Source: JBQTKD01 sp052389435 | GTDB taxonomy: Bacteria; Actinomycetota; Actinomycetes; Sporichthyales; Sporichthyaceae | DNA: 30,198 nucleotides | Direction: 5' to 3' | NCBI GenBank assembly: GCA_052389435.1 | Contig: JBQTIB010000128.1 | Span: forward strand, 1-30,198 | In this document: piece by piece, positions 1 through 10,100 of the stretch | Layout: every line of letters starts with the position of its first letter | How positions within the stretch are numbered: position 1 is the first letter of the stretch | Program-made: the position numbers and the translations under genes | Notes under the pieces: generated by a model | The model's input: only the letters and a program-made list of their open reading frames with translations | Told to the model about the DNA's origin: nothing | The model's database searches: none

Positions 1-1
1 C

Positions 2-3000
2 GCCGCCGAGAACGCCCCGACACCGCTCCGCGGGCGCACCGGCGGCACCACCCGCCCGCGAACGGCCAGACCAATCTCCGGATCGATCAAGGCCCCTCTA
101 ACCGATTACCGACCCAAGCTCCTAGCCCGCATCATCGCCCCCACGACCGCAGTCAGCCCGCTGTCGGGCTGCGGCACCGGCACCACCCCGGCCGCGGGCT
201 GCCGCGTCCTGCAGCTGAACTACGCCTCTTCTGGCACCACTCCGCCCGCCTCCGGGACGACCGGCGACTACGCGGGCCGGGTCAAGTCCCTGACCCTCTA
301 CTCCATGGACCCCTCCACCGGCGCCACGGTGGCCACGGACGTCGCCGCCTACGCGTACAACAGCGACGGGCGCCTGGCCCAGGCCTGGGACCCGCGGATC
401 AGCCCGGCTCTGAAGACCGTCTACGCCTACGACACCGACGGCCGCGTCGTGGGTCTGACCCCGCCAGGGGAGCGCGCCTGGACCTTCGTCTACGACACCT
501 CCGGCACGATCGGGTCGGTCGACAACGGCCGCCTGCTCAAGGCAAGTCGCGACACCCTCGTCCCGGCCGACCCCACCGCCACGACCAGCGTCGTCTACGA
601 CGTCCCCGTCACCGCCACCGGCAGGCCCCTGGACATGTCGTCCACCGTCGTCGCGGCCTGGGGGCAGACCGACGTGCCCGTTACCGCCACCGCCGTGTTC
701 CCGCCCGCCGCCGTGCGCACCACCCACTACGGCGCGCAGGGACCGTGGACCAAGGCGACCGTGCACTACCTGAACGTCGACGGGCGCGAGGTCAACACCC
801 TGTCCCCGGGCGGTGGCCTGGACACCGTCGAGTATGACGCGTTCGGCAACACCGTCCGCGAACTGTCCGCGACCAACCGGGTTCTGGCCCTGGCCGCCGC
901 GAGCGACCCGCAGCTGCTCGCCTTAGGCCTGACCGGCGCGAGCACGGCGACGCGGGCGCAGGCCCTGTCCAGCACCACCCTCTACGACGTCACCGGCCAG
1001 CGAGCAATGGAGTCCTTCGGCCCGCTGCGCGTGACCGTGCTGCCCGGCGGAAACACCAGCCCGGCCCGGGCGCACACCGTCAACGCCTACGACGAAGGCC
1101 GCCCCACCGGTGACGGCCCCCGCGACCTGGTCACCACCACCAGCGTCGGGGCCCGCGCCGCGGGCGCGACGAGCGACGTCGACGTGCGCACCACCACCAC
1201 CGAGTACGACTGGATCCTGGGCCTGGCGACCAAGTCCACCGTCGACCCCGGCACCGGAACCCTCAACATCGCCACCAAAACGACCTACGACAGCCGCGGC
1301 CGGACGATCCGCACCGACATGCCCAAGGCCATCGCCGCGTCCAGCACCACCGGCGCGGACTCCACCATCACCGAGTACTACGCCACCGGCACTAACCCCT
1401 CGGCCTGCCAGAAGAGCGCCTGGGAGGGCCGAGTCTGCCGCACCTCCCCAGCCGGCGCCATCGTCGGCGGCGGCGGATCCAACCCCTCGACGCTGATCAC
1501 CGAGACGACCACCTATGACCACCTCGGGGCGCCGGTAGCCGTGACCGAGACCTCCGGCTCCACCACCCGCACCACGACCACGACCTACGCCGCCGGCCGG
1601 GTCGACACCGTCACCACGACTGGCTCCGGGATCGGCACCGCCGTGCCTACCGTCGTCACCGGCTACGACTCCGCCACCGGGCGAGCGGTCACGACCACCG
1701 ACACGACCCCGAACCCGGACGTCGTCGTCACCCGGGAGTTCGACGAACTCGGCCGCCAGATCGCCTACGTCGACGCCGCCGGCGGACGCACCGAAACCGT
1801 CTACGACTGGCTAGGGCAGATCGCCAGCACCAAGCAGTACTCCAACGGCTCCACCCCGCTGACCACGACCTACTCCTACGACGCCGACCGAGGCCTGCTC
1901 ACCGCCCTGGTCGACCCCGTCGCCGGAACCTTCACAGCGACCTACGACCTGGACGGGCAACTGCTCACCCAGGCCATGCCCGGCGGGGTCACCATGACCC
2001 AGACCCTGGACACCACCGCAACCCCGCTCACCCGCAGCTACGCCACCAGCGGCGGCGTGCTGATGACCGAAACCGTGGCCGAGAACGTACACGGGCAGTG
2101 GACGACCCGCACCCGCGCCGACTCCGCCGCGGCCGGCTCCGAGCAGGCCTACACCTACGACGCCAACGCCCGCCTGACCCAGGTCGCCGAAACCGCCAGC
2201 GGATGCACCACCACCCGCGCCTACGGATTCGACAGGAACAGCAACCGCACCTCCCTGACCACCACCCTCGCCACCGGCTGCACCGGCACCGCACCCGCGG
2301 CCGTGAACTCGACCTACGACAGCGCCGACCGGCTGATCGCCACCGGCTACGCCTACGACGCGCTCGGACGCTCCACCACCGCGCCCCTACCCAACGGCGC
2401 AGCTTCGTTGGAGTACCACGCCAACGACCTGATCCGCCGTCAGACCGTCGGCACGCAGCGGCAGACCTGGACCCTCGACCCCGGCCTGCGGCTACACGCC
2501 TGGACCACCGAAACCGACGCCGGCGGGACCTGGAATTCGACCGGATCCAAGACCAACCACTACGACGACGACGGGGACGCCCCCGCCTGGATCGCCGAGG
2601 GCGGCGGCGCGATCACCCGCACCGTCGGCGGCATCGCCGGCGACCTCGCCGCCACCACCACCGCGACGGGTGCCATCAAGCTCCAACTCGCAACAATGCA
2701 CGGCGACGTCGGCCAGGAGCTCGCCCTGGCGAACACGACGACCATCGACACCGGCGTGCCGAGCGTCTTCCGCGACGCCGACGAGTACGGCAACGACAAG
2801 GCCAACGGCTACGACCAAGACGGCAACCCCGTCTTCAACACCGCCCGCTACGGCTGGCTCGGCGCTAAACAGCGCTCCGCCGACACCGTCGGCAACACCC
2901 TGACCCTCATGGGCGTCCGCCTGTACAACCCCGCCACCGGACGTTTCCTTAGCGTCGACCCCGTCGTTGGGGGCAACGCTAACGCTTACCTGTACCCCGC

Positions 3001-3430
3001 CGATCCCATCAACCGCGAAGATCTCGACGGCCGGATCAACGACCGGAGAGGCGGGGGTGACTCGTGGCTCCCCGCCGGAGGAGGGATTGGTGCGGGCTCC
3101 GGCGCTGGATCCAGGGCTAGCAGCGCTCGGGCGAAGCGAGAGAAGGCCGCAGAGCTGCGGCGCGCACAAGCCCGGCATGAAGCGGTGCTGCTGCGCACGG
3201 CCGCGCGTTATCGCAGCATGGGCCTGCGCGTAGACACGAACCCGCGCGGGATCTGGACCCCCCTCGGCCGCCGATTCCCCGACCTAAGAGTCACCAACCC
3301 GAGGACCGGTCGAGTATTCTTGGTCGAGATCAAGACTGGCAACGCTCGCTATTGGGGCACCCGCCAATCCGACAAGGACAGCTACATCGCTCGCCACCGC
3401 GGAATTCCTACGTATCTGGTTAGGGGGTAA
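2..3430 (+). CDS. RHS/YD-repeat polymorphic toxin with C-terminal nuclease-like domain (5' end outside window)
   Basis: The frame is open from base 2, and codons upstream of the first ATG (305) already read as RHS sequence (GDYAGRVKSL, then DGRLAQAWDPR), so the true start lies before the window; 1142 residues are visible. Dozens of YD-type repeats (YAYDTDGR, YSYDADRG, YTYDANARL) form the shell. The core closes at about 2926-3036 with LYNPATGRFLSVDP and DPINREDLDGR. A Gly/Ser then Arg/Lys-rich linker leads into a tip of about 130 residues. This contains FPDLRV, VEIKTG and a later Q..KD pattern, the spacing of a PD-(D/E)xK restriction-endonuclease fold. In this family the shell encloses a toxin that acts on competing cells or in contact inhibition; a DNase activity is inferred. 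The stop is 5 bases before an immunity-like gene. Confidence 0.93.
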   Translation, partial: AAENAPTPLRGRTGGTTRPRTARPISGSIKAPLTDYRPKLLARIIAPTTAVSPLSGCGTGTTPAAGCRVLQLNYASSGTTPPASGTTGDYAGRVKSLTLYSMDPSTGATVATDVAAYAYNSDGRLAQAWDPRISPALKTVYAYDTDGRVVGLTPPGERAWTFVYDTSGTIGSVDNGRLLKASRDTLVPADPTATTSVVYDVPVTATGRPLDMSSTVVAAWGQTDVPVTATAVFPPAAVRTTHYGAQGPWTKATVHYLNVDGREVNTLSPGGGLDTVEYDAFGNTVRELSATNRVLALAAASDPQLLALGLTGASTATRAQALSSTTLYDVTGQRAMESFGPLRVTVLPGGNTSPARAHTVNAYDEGRPTGDGPRDLVTTTSVGARAAGATSDVDVRTTTTEYDWILGLATKSTVDPGTGTLNIATKTTYDSRGRTIRTDMPKAIAASSTTGADSTITEYYATGTNPSACQKSAWEGRVCRTSPAGAIVGGGGSNPSTLITETTTYDHLGAPVAVTETSGSTTRTTTTTYAAGRVDTVTTTGSGIGTAVPTVVTGYDSATGRAVTTTDTTPNPDVVVTREFDELGRQIAYVDAAGGRTETVYDWLGQIASTKQYSNGSTPLTTTYSYDADRGLLTALVDPVAGTFTATYDLDGQLLTQAMPGGVTMTQTLDTTATPLTRSYATSGGVLMTETVAENVHGQWTTRTRADSAAAGSEQAYTYDANARLTQVAETASGCTTTRAYGFDRNSNRTSLTTTLATGCTGTAPAAVNSTYDSADRLIATGYAYDALGRSTTAPLPNGAASLEYHANDLIRRQTVGTQRQTWTLDPGLRLHAWTTETDAGGTWNSTGSKTNHYDDDGDAPAWIAEGGGAITRTVGGIAGDLAATTTATGAIKLQLATMHGDVGQELALANTTTIDTGVPSVFRDADEYGNDKANGYDQDGNPVFNTARYGWLGAKQRSADTVGNTLTLMGVRLYNPATGRFLSVDPVVGGNANAYLYPADPINREDLDGRINDRRGGGDSWLPAGGGIGAGSGAGSRASSARAKREKAAELRRAQARHEAVLLRTAARYRSMGLRVDTNPRGIWTPLGRRFPDLRVTNPRTGRVFLVEIKTGNARYWGTRQSDKDSYIARHRGIPTYLVRG

Positions 3431-3435
3431 TACCA

Positions 3436-4035
3436 GTGCGAACTGGTGACATCGACGACTTCGAATCAATGCCGGCGATTGGTAAGCGTGACATGCTCGG
3501 CCGTCTTGTGGCAGGCCTTGGACCGCCACTTGAAAGTCTTGGCTTCCGCCGCGACCGCGGCGTCGCGGCGCAGTGGAGTGCGCCCGAAGGCGACTTCTAT
3601 CGGGTTCTTGAAATACAAGAGTCCCTGACAGGCGTCAATCTGTGGTCCGGTCGGCAGTTTCGCGCCAACATCTCGCTACAGGACGACCCGCAGCACGCTG
3701 ATCCGCTCAGCTTTTACCGGTTTCGAGATCTTGGCGAATGCATGACGGACGCGATGTGGGCGGAGTACGCGCAGAGGGTCAACCGCATCCGGGCACCCAA
3801 GTGGGTGTCCCCGCCTACGAGCGAGTACTTCTTCGAACGATTCGAAAGGGTCTCCGCGCGTGTGCCTGAAGCGAACTTCGACGTTTGCTCGGCGGAAGAC
3901 ATCGAGGATTGGATCGAGTTCCTCAGCGCCTCGCTCCCAGAAATTGTAGCGCGACATCGAACCGAGTTCCCCGTAGATTCCGCTCAGCATACCGACGACA
4001 ACTGGCGCAATCCGTCTGGGCGGAGGAGACCTTAA
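3436..4035 (+). CDS. Immunity-like protein, DUF4304-like, paired with the RHS toxin
   Basis: A 199-residue cytosolic protein with no signal peptide. It starts at GTG 3436, 5 bases after the RHS stop, with a GGGGG ribosome site at 3423-3427 inside the toxin's last codons, so translation is probably coupled. The N-terminal pattern (helical RLVAGLGPPLESLGF, then alternating strands with a FRANISLQ-like strand) resembles DUF4304 proteins, which are often found beside polymorphic toxins. The role inferred from position is binding and neutralising the nuclease tip. GC content is visibly lower than in the RHS shell, in line with exchange of the toxin tip and immunity gene as a unit. The DUF assignment is by pattern only. 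Confidence 0.8.
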   Translation: MRTGDIDDFESMPAIGKRDMLGRLVAGLGPPLESLGFRRDRGVAAQWSAPEGDFYRVLEIQESLTGVNLWSGRQFRANISLQDDPQHADPLSFYRFRDLGECMTDAMWAEYAQRVNRIRAPKWVSPPTSEYFFERFERVSARVPEANFDVCSAEDIEDWIEFLSASLPEIVARHRTEFPVDSAQHTDDNWRNPSGRRRP

Positions 4036-4158
4036 GTTAGGGCCTCGGCAATATGGAGGTTGACATCCACTTCCGGTAAAGTCGCTCGCACGTACGAAGA
4101 GAACGCCCGCTTTTGTCCAGCGTGCCCCGTTCAAGGCTCCCCCGGAAAAAGAGGTTTG

Positions 4159-4539
4159 GTGAGCTACGATATCGCGATCTGGCGTCCAGACGACCGATTT
4201 ATTGGTCTGCCTTGTCAGGCTGAGTATGAGATCCGGGCAAAGGAGTCTGAGCAGCGAAGCCGCAGTGGGTCGAACATTCCCTCTTGCCCAGAATTTTATA
4301 GCTTTTGCTGGAAACTCGGGCAACTTGCTATCTCGCGCGACACACCCCTGTGGGAAGGACCACTGAGCGGTGACATTGGTCCGATGGTTGTTCACGACTT
4401 CCTCTATCTTAATTTGACTTGCTGCCCCGACGATGACGATCTCGGCGCCATCCTGGCCGCGGCCGAGTCTGCCTATCTCGTGGTGTACGATCCGCAATGG
4501 GAGGAAATACTCACTTCGCCTCAAATGGAAGCTTCGTGA
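4159..4539 (+). CDS. Second immunity-like protein (MSYDxAxW-type family)
   Basis: A 126-residue protein read from GTG 4159, preceded by GAGG (4151-4154) four bases upstream. This start gives the N-terminus MSYDIAIW, which matches a family of small orphan proteins that begin MSYDLAVW and end in a hydrophobic strand plus YDPQ, here VVYDPQ. A longer frame opens at TTG 4060 but its ribosome site abuts the codon and the extra residues are not family-like. The family is common beside RHS and other polymorphic toxins, so an orphan immunity gene left from another toxin tip is the likely role; this is inferred. Local AT-richness supports horizontal origin. Confidence 0.72.
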   Translation: MSYDIAIWRPDDRFIGLPCQAEYEIRAKESEQRSRSGSNIPSCPEFYSFCWKLGQLAISRDTPLWEGPLSGDIGPMVVHDFLYLNLTCCPDDDDLGAILAAAESAYLVVYDPQWEEILTSPQMEAS

Positions 4540-4750
4540 GGAATCCCTGCGCGCACCCGGGCGACTCGCTGATGGGCATGATCGTTAGCCTGCAAGCATG
4601 ACGCGTCGATCACCTTCAAAGGGCGCTGTCACATCGGTCGGTTGAGCTCCGCGCTGAGAGATCGTGGGTGTCGCCGCATCGGATTCACTCACGAATCGGT
4701 CGACCGATCCGATTCGTCTATCGGACCGACGTCGGATGGCCGGCCCAGCT

Positions 4751-4933
4751 ACCCAGACCCTGGACACCACCGCGACCTCGCTCACCCGCAGTTACGCGAC
4801 CAGCGGCGGCGTGCTGATGACCGAAACCGTCGCCGAGAACGCCCACGGGCAGTGGACCGGCCGCACCCGCGCCGACTCCGAAGCGGCCGGGTCCGAGCAG
4901 GCCTACTCCTACGACGCCAACGGTCGCCTGACC
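4751..4933 (+). pseudogene. RHS core fragment, displaced copy
   Basis: These 183 bases align without gaps to 1997-2179 of the upstream RHS gene, with 16 mismatches by hand count (about 91% identity). They encode TQTLDTTAT through YDANGRLT. Similarity stops abruptly at both ends: at 4750 on the left, and right after the codons for RLT on the right. It is a remnant of a second RHS cassette rather than a gene. The stretch 4540-4750 to its left holds no gene I recognise. Confidence 0.9.
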
Positions 4934-5056
4934 GCCGGATTCGGTTGCATGGTGATGGCCGGGGCCGCCTTCGGAAGTGGCGTCCCGCAGAGTGGTGTGC
5001 GACAGCTAGCCCCCGATGACGGTGGGCGTGGCGTAGACCCGTAAGGCGGCCACCGC
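4934..5056 (+). other. Probable left flank of the IS256 element
   Basis: This lies between the end of the RHS fragment and the transposase start. It should contain the left terminal inverted repeat of the insertion sequence, but I could not match any part of it convincingly to sequence downstream of 6291, so the right end may have been lost. Confidence 0.35.
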
Positions 5057-6291
5057 GTGACCCTCGAGAGACCTCTCACAGTCGACTCGATGGAGCACAT
5101 TGCGGTGGCCGCCAATCCCGGTATCGCCCCCGCCCAGTTCCTGCCCGACCAGCTCGCGTCCGCCTCGCCGGACCTGTTGCGCGAGACGCTGTCCACATTC
5201 GTTTCGGCGTTGATGGGCGCGGAGGCCGACGCGGTCTACGGCGCCAGCTACGGCGAGCGCAGCCCGGAGCGCACGAACGTGCGCAACGGCTACCGCCACC
5301 GCGACTTCGACACCCGCGCCGGGACGATCGACGTGGCGATCCCCAGGCTGCGCCACGGCTCCTACTTCCCGGACTGGCTGCTCGAGCGCCGCAAGCGGGC
5401 CGAGGCCGCCCTCGCGACGGTCGTGGCCACCAGCTACCTGCTCGGAGTCTCGACCCGTCGGATGGCCAAGCTCGTGCAGTCCCTCGGGATCGAGGGGCTG
5501 TCGAAGTCGCAGGTCTCGCGGATGGCCGCCGAACTCGACACCAGGTCGCGGAATTCCGCTCCCGACCGTTGGAGGCCGGCCGGGCTTTACACCTTCGTCG
5601 CCGCCGACGCCCTCGTGCTCAAGGTCCGCGAGGGCGGGCGGGTGGTCAACGTCCACGCCCTGATCGCCACCGGCGTCAACGCCGACGGCCACAGGGACAT
5701 CCTCGGCATCGACGTCGCCTCGGCCGAGGACGGCGCGGGGTCGCTGGCGTTTCTTCCGCGGCCTGGTCGCCCGCGGCCTGTCCGGCGTCGGGCTGATCAC
5801 CTCCGACGCGCACGCGGGTCTGGTCGCGGCCCTCGGCTCGGCCCTGCCCGGGGCGTCGTGGCAGCGGTGCCGCAAGCACTACGCGGCGAACCTGATGTCG
5901 ATCACCCCCAAGGCCTCCTGGCTCTGGGTGCGGGCACTGCTGCACTCGGTCTTCGACCAGCCTGACGCCAGCGTCGGTCAACGCCCAGTTCGACCGGGCG
6001 GTGGAGGCGTTGACCGAGAAGCGACCGAAGGTCGCCGAGCACCTGCTCGAGGCCCGCGCGGACGTGCTCGCGTCCACCGCATTCCCCAAGGAACTCTGGC
6101 GCCAGGTCTGGTCGAACAACCCGCAGGAACGACTCAACCGCGAGATCCGCCGCCGCACCGACGTCGTCGGCATCTTCCCCAACCGCGCAGCGCTCGTGCG
6201 CCTGGTCGGTGCCGTGCTCGCCGAGCAGCACGCCGAATGGGCAGAGGCCCGCCGCTACCTGGACCCGAAGTCCTCCAACGCGCCCGCCTGA
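5057..6291 (+). pseudogene. IS256-family (Mutator) transposase with two frameshifts
   Basis: Joining three frames gives about 410 residues, the usual length for IS256 transposases, which are DDE enzymes that move the element by a copy-out route. The first frame starts at GTG 5057 (alternative ATG 5090) and includes the first catalytic Asp in ADALVLKVREG. A one-base excess near 5750 (TTTCTTCC in place of an in-frame TTCTTC) moves to the second frame, which carries GLITSDAHAGL (second Asp) and WQRCRKHYAANL, the family's C/H motif. A second one-base excess near 5970 moves to the third frame, with NPQERLNREIRRRTDVVGIFPN, where the catalytic Glu sits. Both shifts are the same sign and lie in ordinary sequence, so the gene is probably dead unless they are assembly errors. 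Confidence 0.9.
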
Positions 6292-6345
6292 CCCTGCTTC
6301 CCGCCGCCGCAGAGCGCCTTGGTCCGTCGGGTGGTCTGCGGCGGC

Positions 6346-6716
6346 GGCACCAACGACGGGTTGACCAAGCCGTGCTCGACCAACCGGGCGATCCACTCCG
6401 CATCGCGGACGTCGGACTTGCGTCCGGGGACGGCCTTGATGTGGGCGGCGTTGAGCAGCCAGGTCTCGGTGTGCTCCTCCAGGCAGTAGAACACCGGCTT
6501 CCAGTACGTCGCCGTGGATTCCGTCGCGGCCAGCTCGACCCCGCACTCGTCGAGCCACTCGGCCATGTACTGGATCTGCCGGGTCATCGTCGAATACGTC
6601 CGCGTCTCACCGACCCGGACCTTGCCCGGGCCCGGGACCCGCACGCACATCGTCACCGATGCCTTGCCGACATCCAGGCCGGCGACTCGCTCGACCACCA
6701 CGTCCACGCCGCTCAC
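6346..6716 (-). pseudogene. IS110-family transposase, N-terminal DEDD domain only
   Basis: The minus strand reads VAGLDVGKASVTMCV, then ATESTATYWKP, then KSDVRDAEWIARL, which supply the D, E, D and D residues of the RuvC-like domain of IS110 recombinases. Homology stops after VNPSLVPP at about 6346. The C-terminal Tnp20 domain with the nucleophilic serine is missing, so about two thirds of a typical 400-residue protein is lost. The likely start is GTG at 6707 (GGAGG eight bases upstream) or GTG at 6716. The break lies next to the end of the IS256 gene, which suggests one element truncated the other. Confidence 0.85.
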
Positions 6717-6730
6717 CTCCCGATAAGAGG

Positions 6731-6756
6731 CCGGCCCTCCCGAACGGAAGAGCCGG
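6731..6756 (-). other. Strong hairpin in IS110 leader (possible bridge-RNA remnant)
   Basis: On the minus strand CCGGCTCTTCC pairs over 11 positions (with G-U pairs) with GGGAGGGCCGG across a four-base loop. It lies just 5' of the transposase start. In the IS110 group the guide (bridge) RNA is encoded in this non-coding left end, so the stem may be part of one. No target or donor loops were assigned. Confidence 0.4.
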
Positions 6757-7111
6757 GCGTGCCGCCCGCAGGGCCTCCTTGCTTGGACACAGACCCGCGT
6801 GCTCGATGGCAACAATCCGACGCACCCGGAGAGCCCCACGCCATACACATCTGCGGGCTCGAAACTCAGCACCAGAGTGAGGCGGCGTCACCGGGCGACA
6901 CCCCGCCAGCATCCGCCCGTTCCGCGCAAAACGGCACCCTCGCCGACCCGCACCCGACCGCGCATTCTCAGGCCCCGCCGCAGGCGATCGCAGAGCGCCA
7001 AACAATTACTCCTCTTGCTCGCAACGAGCGACTCGTCGATCTCGAGGTCCTCCGCGCGCACATATAGGACGTGGGTGCTGACAATCCGAGGTCCTGCCGG
7101 TCGACCGATTG
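6757..7111 (+). other. No recognised gene between IS110 remnant and relaxase
   Basis: About 350 bases that should include the outer end of the IS110 copy and the control region of the relaxase gene. Apart from the short direct repeat at 7035-7064 and a repeated CGAGGTCCT (7043-7051 and 7087-7095), I see no gene, clear promoter or obvious oriT palindrome. Confidence 0.5.
7035..7064 (+). repeat. 30-bp direct repeat, copy 1 (upstream of relaxase)
   Basis: Matches 10166-10195 at 24 of 30 positions without gaps, including an exact CGCGCGCACATA. Both copies can be read as VDL(E/D)xxRAHI, so they may be duplicated gene ends rather than binding sites. Confidence 0.6.
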
Positions 7112-10100
7112 ATGTCTCTGGCCCGGTTGTCGGCGGGCTCGGGCTACCGATACCTGCTGCGGAACACCGCAGCCGGAGATGTCGCGCGTGCGTCCGGCCA
7201 GGAGCTGACGGCCTACTACGCCGCGTCGGGCAACCCGCCCGGGCGATGGCTGGGCAGTGGGCTGGCCGGGCTCGCGCAGAGTGGCGAAGCGCCGACGCTC
7301 GTCCCCGGCGCGCTGGTGACCGAGCCGGGAATGGCGGCGCTGTACGGCGCGGGTCACCACCCGACCACGGGTGAGCAGCTCGGTCGGCCCTACCCGGCGT
7401 ACAAGAGCGCCGAACAGCGCATTGCCGAGGCAATTGCCGGGTTGCCCGATTCGCTGTCGGAGCCCGCACGCGCGGCTGCCGTCGCAGCCATCGAGGCACG
7501 CGTGGGGGCAACCCCGAAGAGGTCGGCGGTGGCCGGCTTCGACCTCACGTTCACCGTCCCGAAGTCCGCCAGCGTCCTCTGGGCTCTGGGGGACGACGCG
7601 GTAAGGGCTGCGGTCGTCGACGCGCACCGTGAGTCGATCGACGTCGTCCTCGGCTTGATCGAGGAGCGGTTCCTGTTCACGCGCACCGGTACGAACTCGT
7701 GCATGCAGGTCGACACCCGGGGCCTGATCGCCGCGGCCTTCGACCACTTCGACTCCCGGACCGGCGACCCGAACCTGCACACGCACGTCGTGATCGCGAA
7801 CAAGGTCCAGGGTCCCGATGGGATCTGGCGGTCGGTCGACGCTCAGGTCCTCTACCGCGCCGCCGTCGCCTGTTCCGAGGTCTACGACAGCCTGCTTGCC
7901 GACGCCCTCGCCACCAGGCTGCCTGTGACCTGGGCGCACCGCGACCGTGGACCCCGCCGCACGGCGGCCTTCGAAATCGACGGCCTGGGCGACGAGCTGC
8001 TCGCCGCCTTCTCTGGCCGGTCACATCAGATCGAGACCGACCTCGACGAGCTGGTCGTGGAATTCGCCGGCACACACGGACGAGAGCCGTCGCGAATCGA
8101 GATGCTCCGGCTGCGCCAGCACGCCACTCTGACCACCCGCCCGACCAAGCACGTGCACTCCCTGTCCGAACTCCAGGCCCGCTGGGCCCGGACCGCCTCC
8201 CAGCTGACCGGTCGGAGCACCGAGCAGATAGTCACCGCCGCCCTGCACGACCAGCCGTGCTCTGCGGACAGCGTCGACGACGCGGTTGCCGAGATGCTTG
8301 CCGAGACCGTGCTGACCGGGATCCAGACCCGGCGCTCGACATGGACCAGGGCCAACATGCTCGCCGAGGCCGCGCGCGCCTCCCGGCATCTGCGCCTGCC
8401 CACGCCGCAGGCGCGTCTCGACCTCCTCGACCGAGTCGTCGACGCGGCGCTCGCCGGCTGCATCGGGCTCGACCCGCCGGTGCTGTTCCACAGCCCCGCC
8501 CGCTTCCGTCGCGCCGACGCGAGCAGCGTCTTCGAGCGGAACGGCGACGCCGCCTTCACCACCGCGGCAGTGCTGGACGCGGAAGCGCGTCTCCTGGCCG
8601 CGCTCGACGACGACGCAGCGCCGACGGTGCCCGCGGCGGTCACCGAACCCTTGGGGCGCCCGATGCCGGGACAACGGCTGGCACCCGACCAGCACGCAGC
8701 CATCGTCGGCATCTCAGGCTCCGGTCGACGGCTCGACGTCCTGGTCGGCCCGGCCGGAACCGGCAAGACCCGCACCTTGGCGATCCTCACCCGTGCCTGG
8801 GCGAACGCCCACGGCCCCGGGAGCGTCGTCGGCCTCGCTCCCTCTGCTGCGGCCGCGTTCGCACTTGGGAACGCCTTGGACGTCCAGTGCGAAACCACCG
8901 CCAAATGGCTCCACGACAACGACCCAGCGGATCCGAGTTGCAAGCGCGATCCGGTTGCCGGAACGCTTGCCGGCCAGGCGTTGAGGCCCGGCATGCTGGT
9001 GATCCTCGACGAGGCGTCGCTCGCCTCCACCGCCCACCTCGATGCGCTGCTCGCCCACGCCAATTCCGCCGGGGCGAAGCTGCTTCTAGTTGGCGATCAC
9101 CGCCAGCTCGACGCCGTGGACGCCGGCGGGGCGTTCGCCCTTCTCGCCGAGACCGCGACCGCCCAGGGCCGAGGCCACGAACTGCACGCGCTGTGGCGCT
9201 TCCGCAACCGCTGGGAGGCCGAGGCCACGCGCGCGCTGCGTACGGGCGAGCCCGCCGCGCTCGACGCCTATGCCGAACGCGGACGCCTTCACGAAGGCGA
9301 CACGAACGCCGTGACCGAAGCCGCCTACCGGGCTTGGAGCGACGACCTCGCGGCCGGACGCACCTCGCTGCTGCTCGCCGCCGATCGGGACACCGTCGCG
9401 GCCCTGAACCTTCGAGCCCGTACCGACCGCCTCGCGGGCGAAGGGCCGGCGGGGCCGGAGGCCCTCCTGCACGACGGCACGCGATGCTCCGTCGGCGACC
9501 GCATCGTCACCCGCCGCAACAACCGCCAGATCCCCGTCTCCGGCGAGGGATTCGTCCGCAACGGCGCGAACTGGACCGTCGCGCAGGTCCGCCCCGACGG
9601 GAGCCTCTTGGCCGCGTCGGATCAGCCGGGCAGCGACACCGTGCACCTGCCTGCCGGCTACGTCGACGAGCACGTCGAGCTCGGCTACGCCACCACGATT
9701 CACCGAGCGCAGGGCGCGACGGTCGACACGGCCCACGCGATCGCGACCGGCGTCATGGACCGGCGGGCGCTCTACGTCGCCCTGGGTCGCGGCCGCGAGG
9801 CCAACCACGTGTACGTAGCCACCGACGGCCTGGCTGACGGCGAAGCACACGGCCGCGAGCCGCACGTGAGTGGGCGTCAGATTCTCGAGCAGGTTCTGGC
9901 CCGGGACGGCGGAGAGCTCTCCGCCACCGCCACTCTGCGGATCCGCCGGGACCAATCGAGATCGGTGGCTCGACTGCGCGCAATCCGCGACCTTCTCGCC
10001 CCGCCCGGCTCTCCCCCGTCGAGCGATCTCGACGACGTCCAGGCGCTCGCGGAACTCGACCAACTCGTTCGAAGCCACCGCGCCGCGCAGTCCCGCGGCC

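Noticed and set aside
4060..4158. Longer start (TTG 4060) for the second immunity-like protein
   Set aside because: The ribosome site directly abuts the codon and the extra 33 residues are not family-like; GTG 4159 is better placed.
5745..5975. Programmed frameshift in the IS256 transposase
   Set aside because: No slippery heptamer, two separate sites, and the family is normally read in one frame.
4934..6345. Terminal inverted repeats of the IS256 copy
   Set aside because: No stretch left of 5056 pairs convincingly with sequence right of 6291; boundaries left open.
5895..7067. 390-codon plus-strand frame across the transposon debris
   Set aside because: Only its first part is the IS256 middle segment; the rest is antisense to IS110 and low in complexity.
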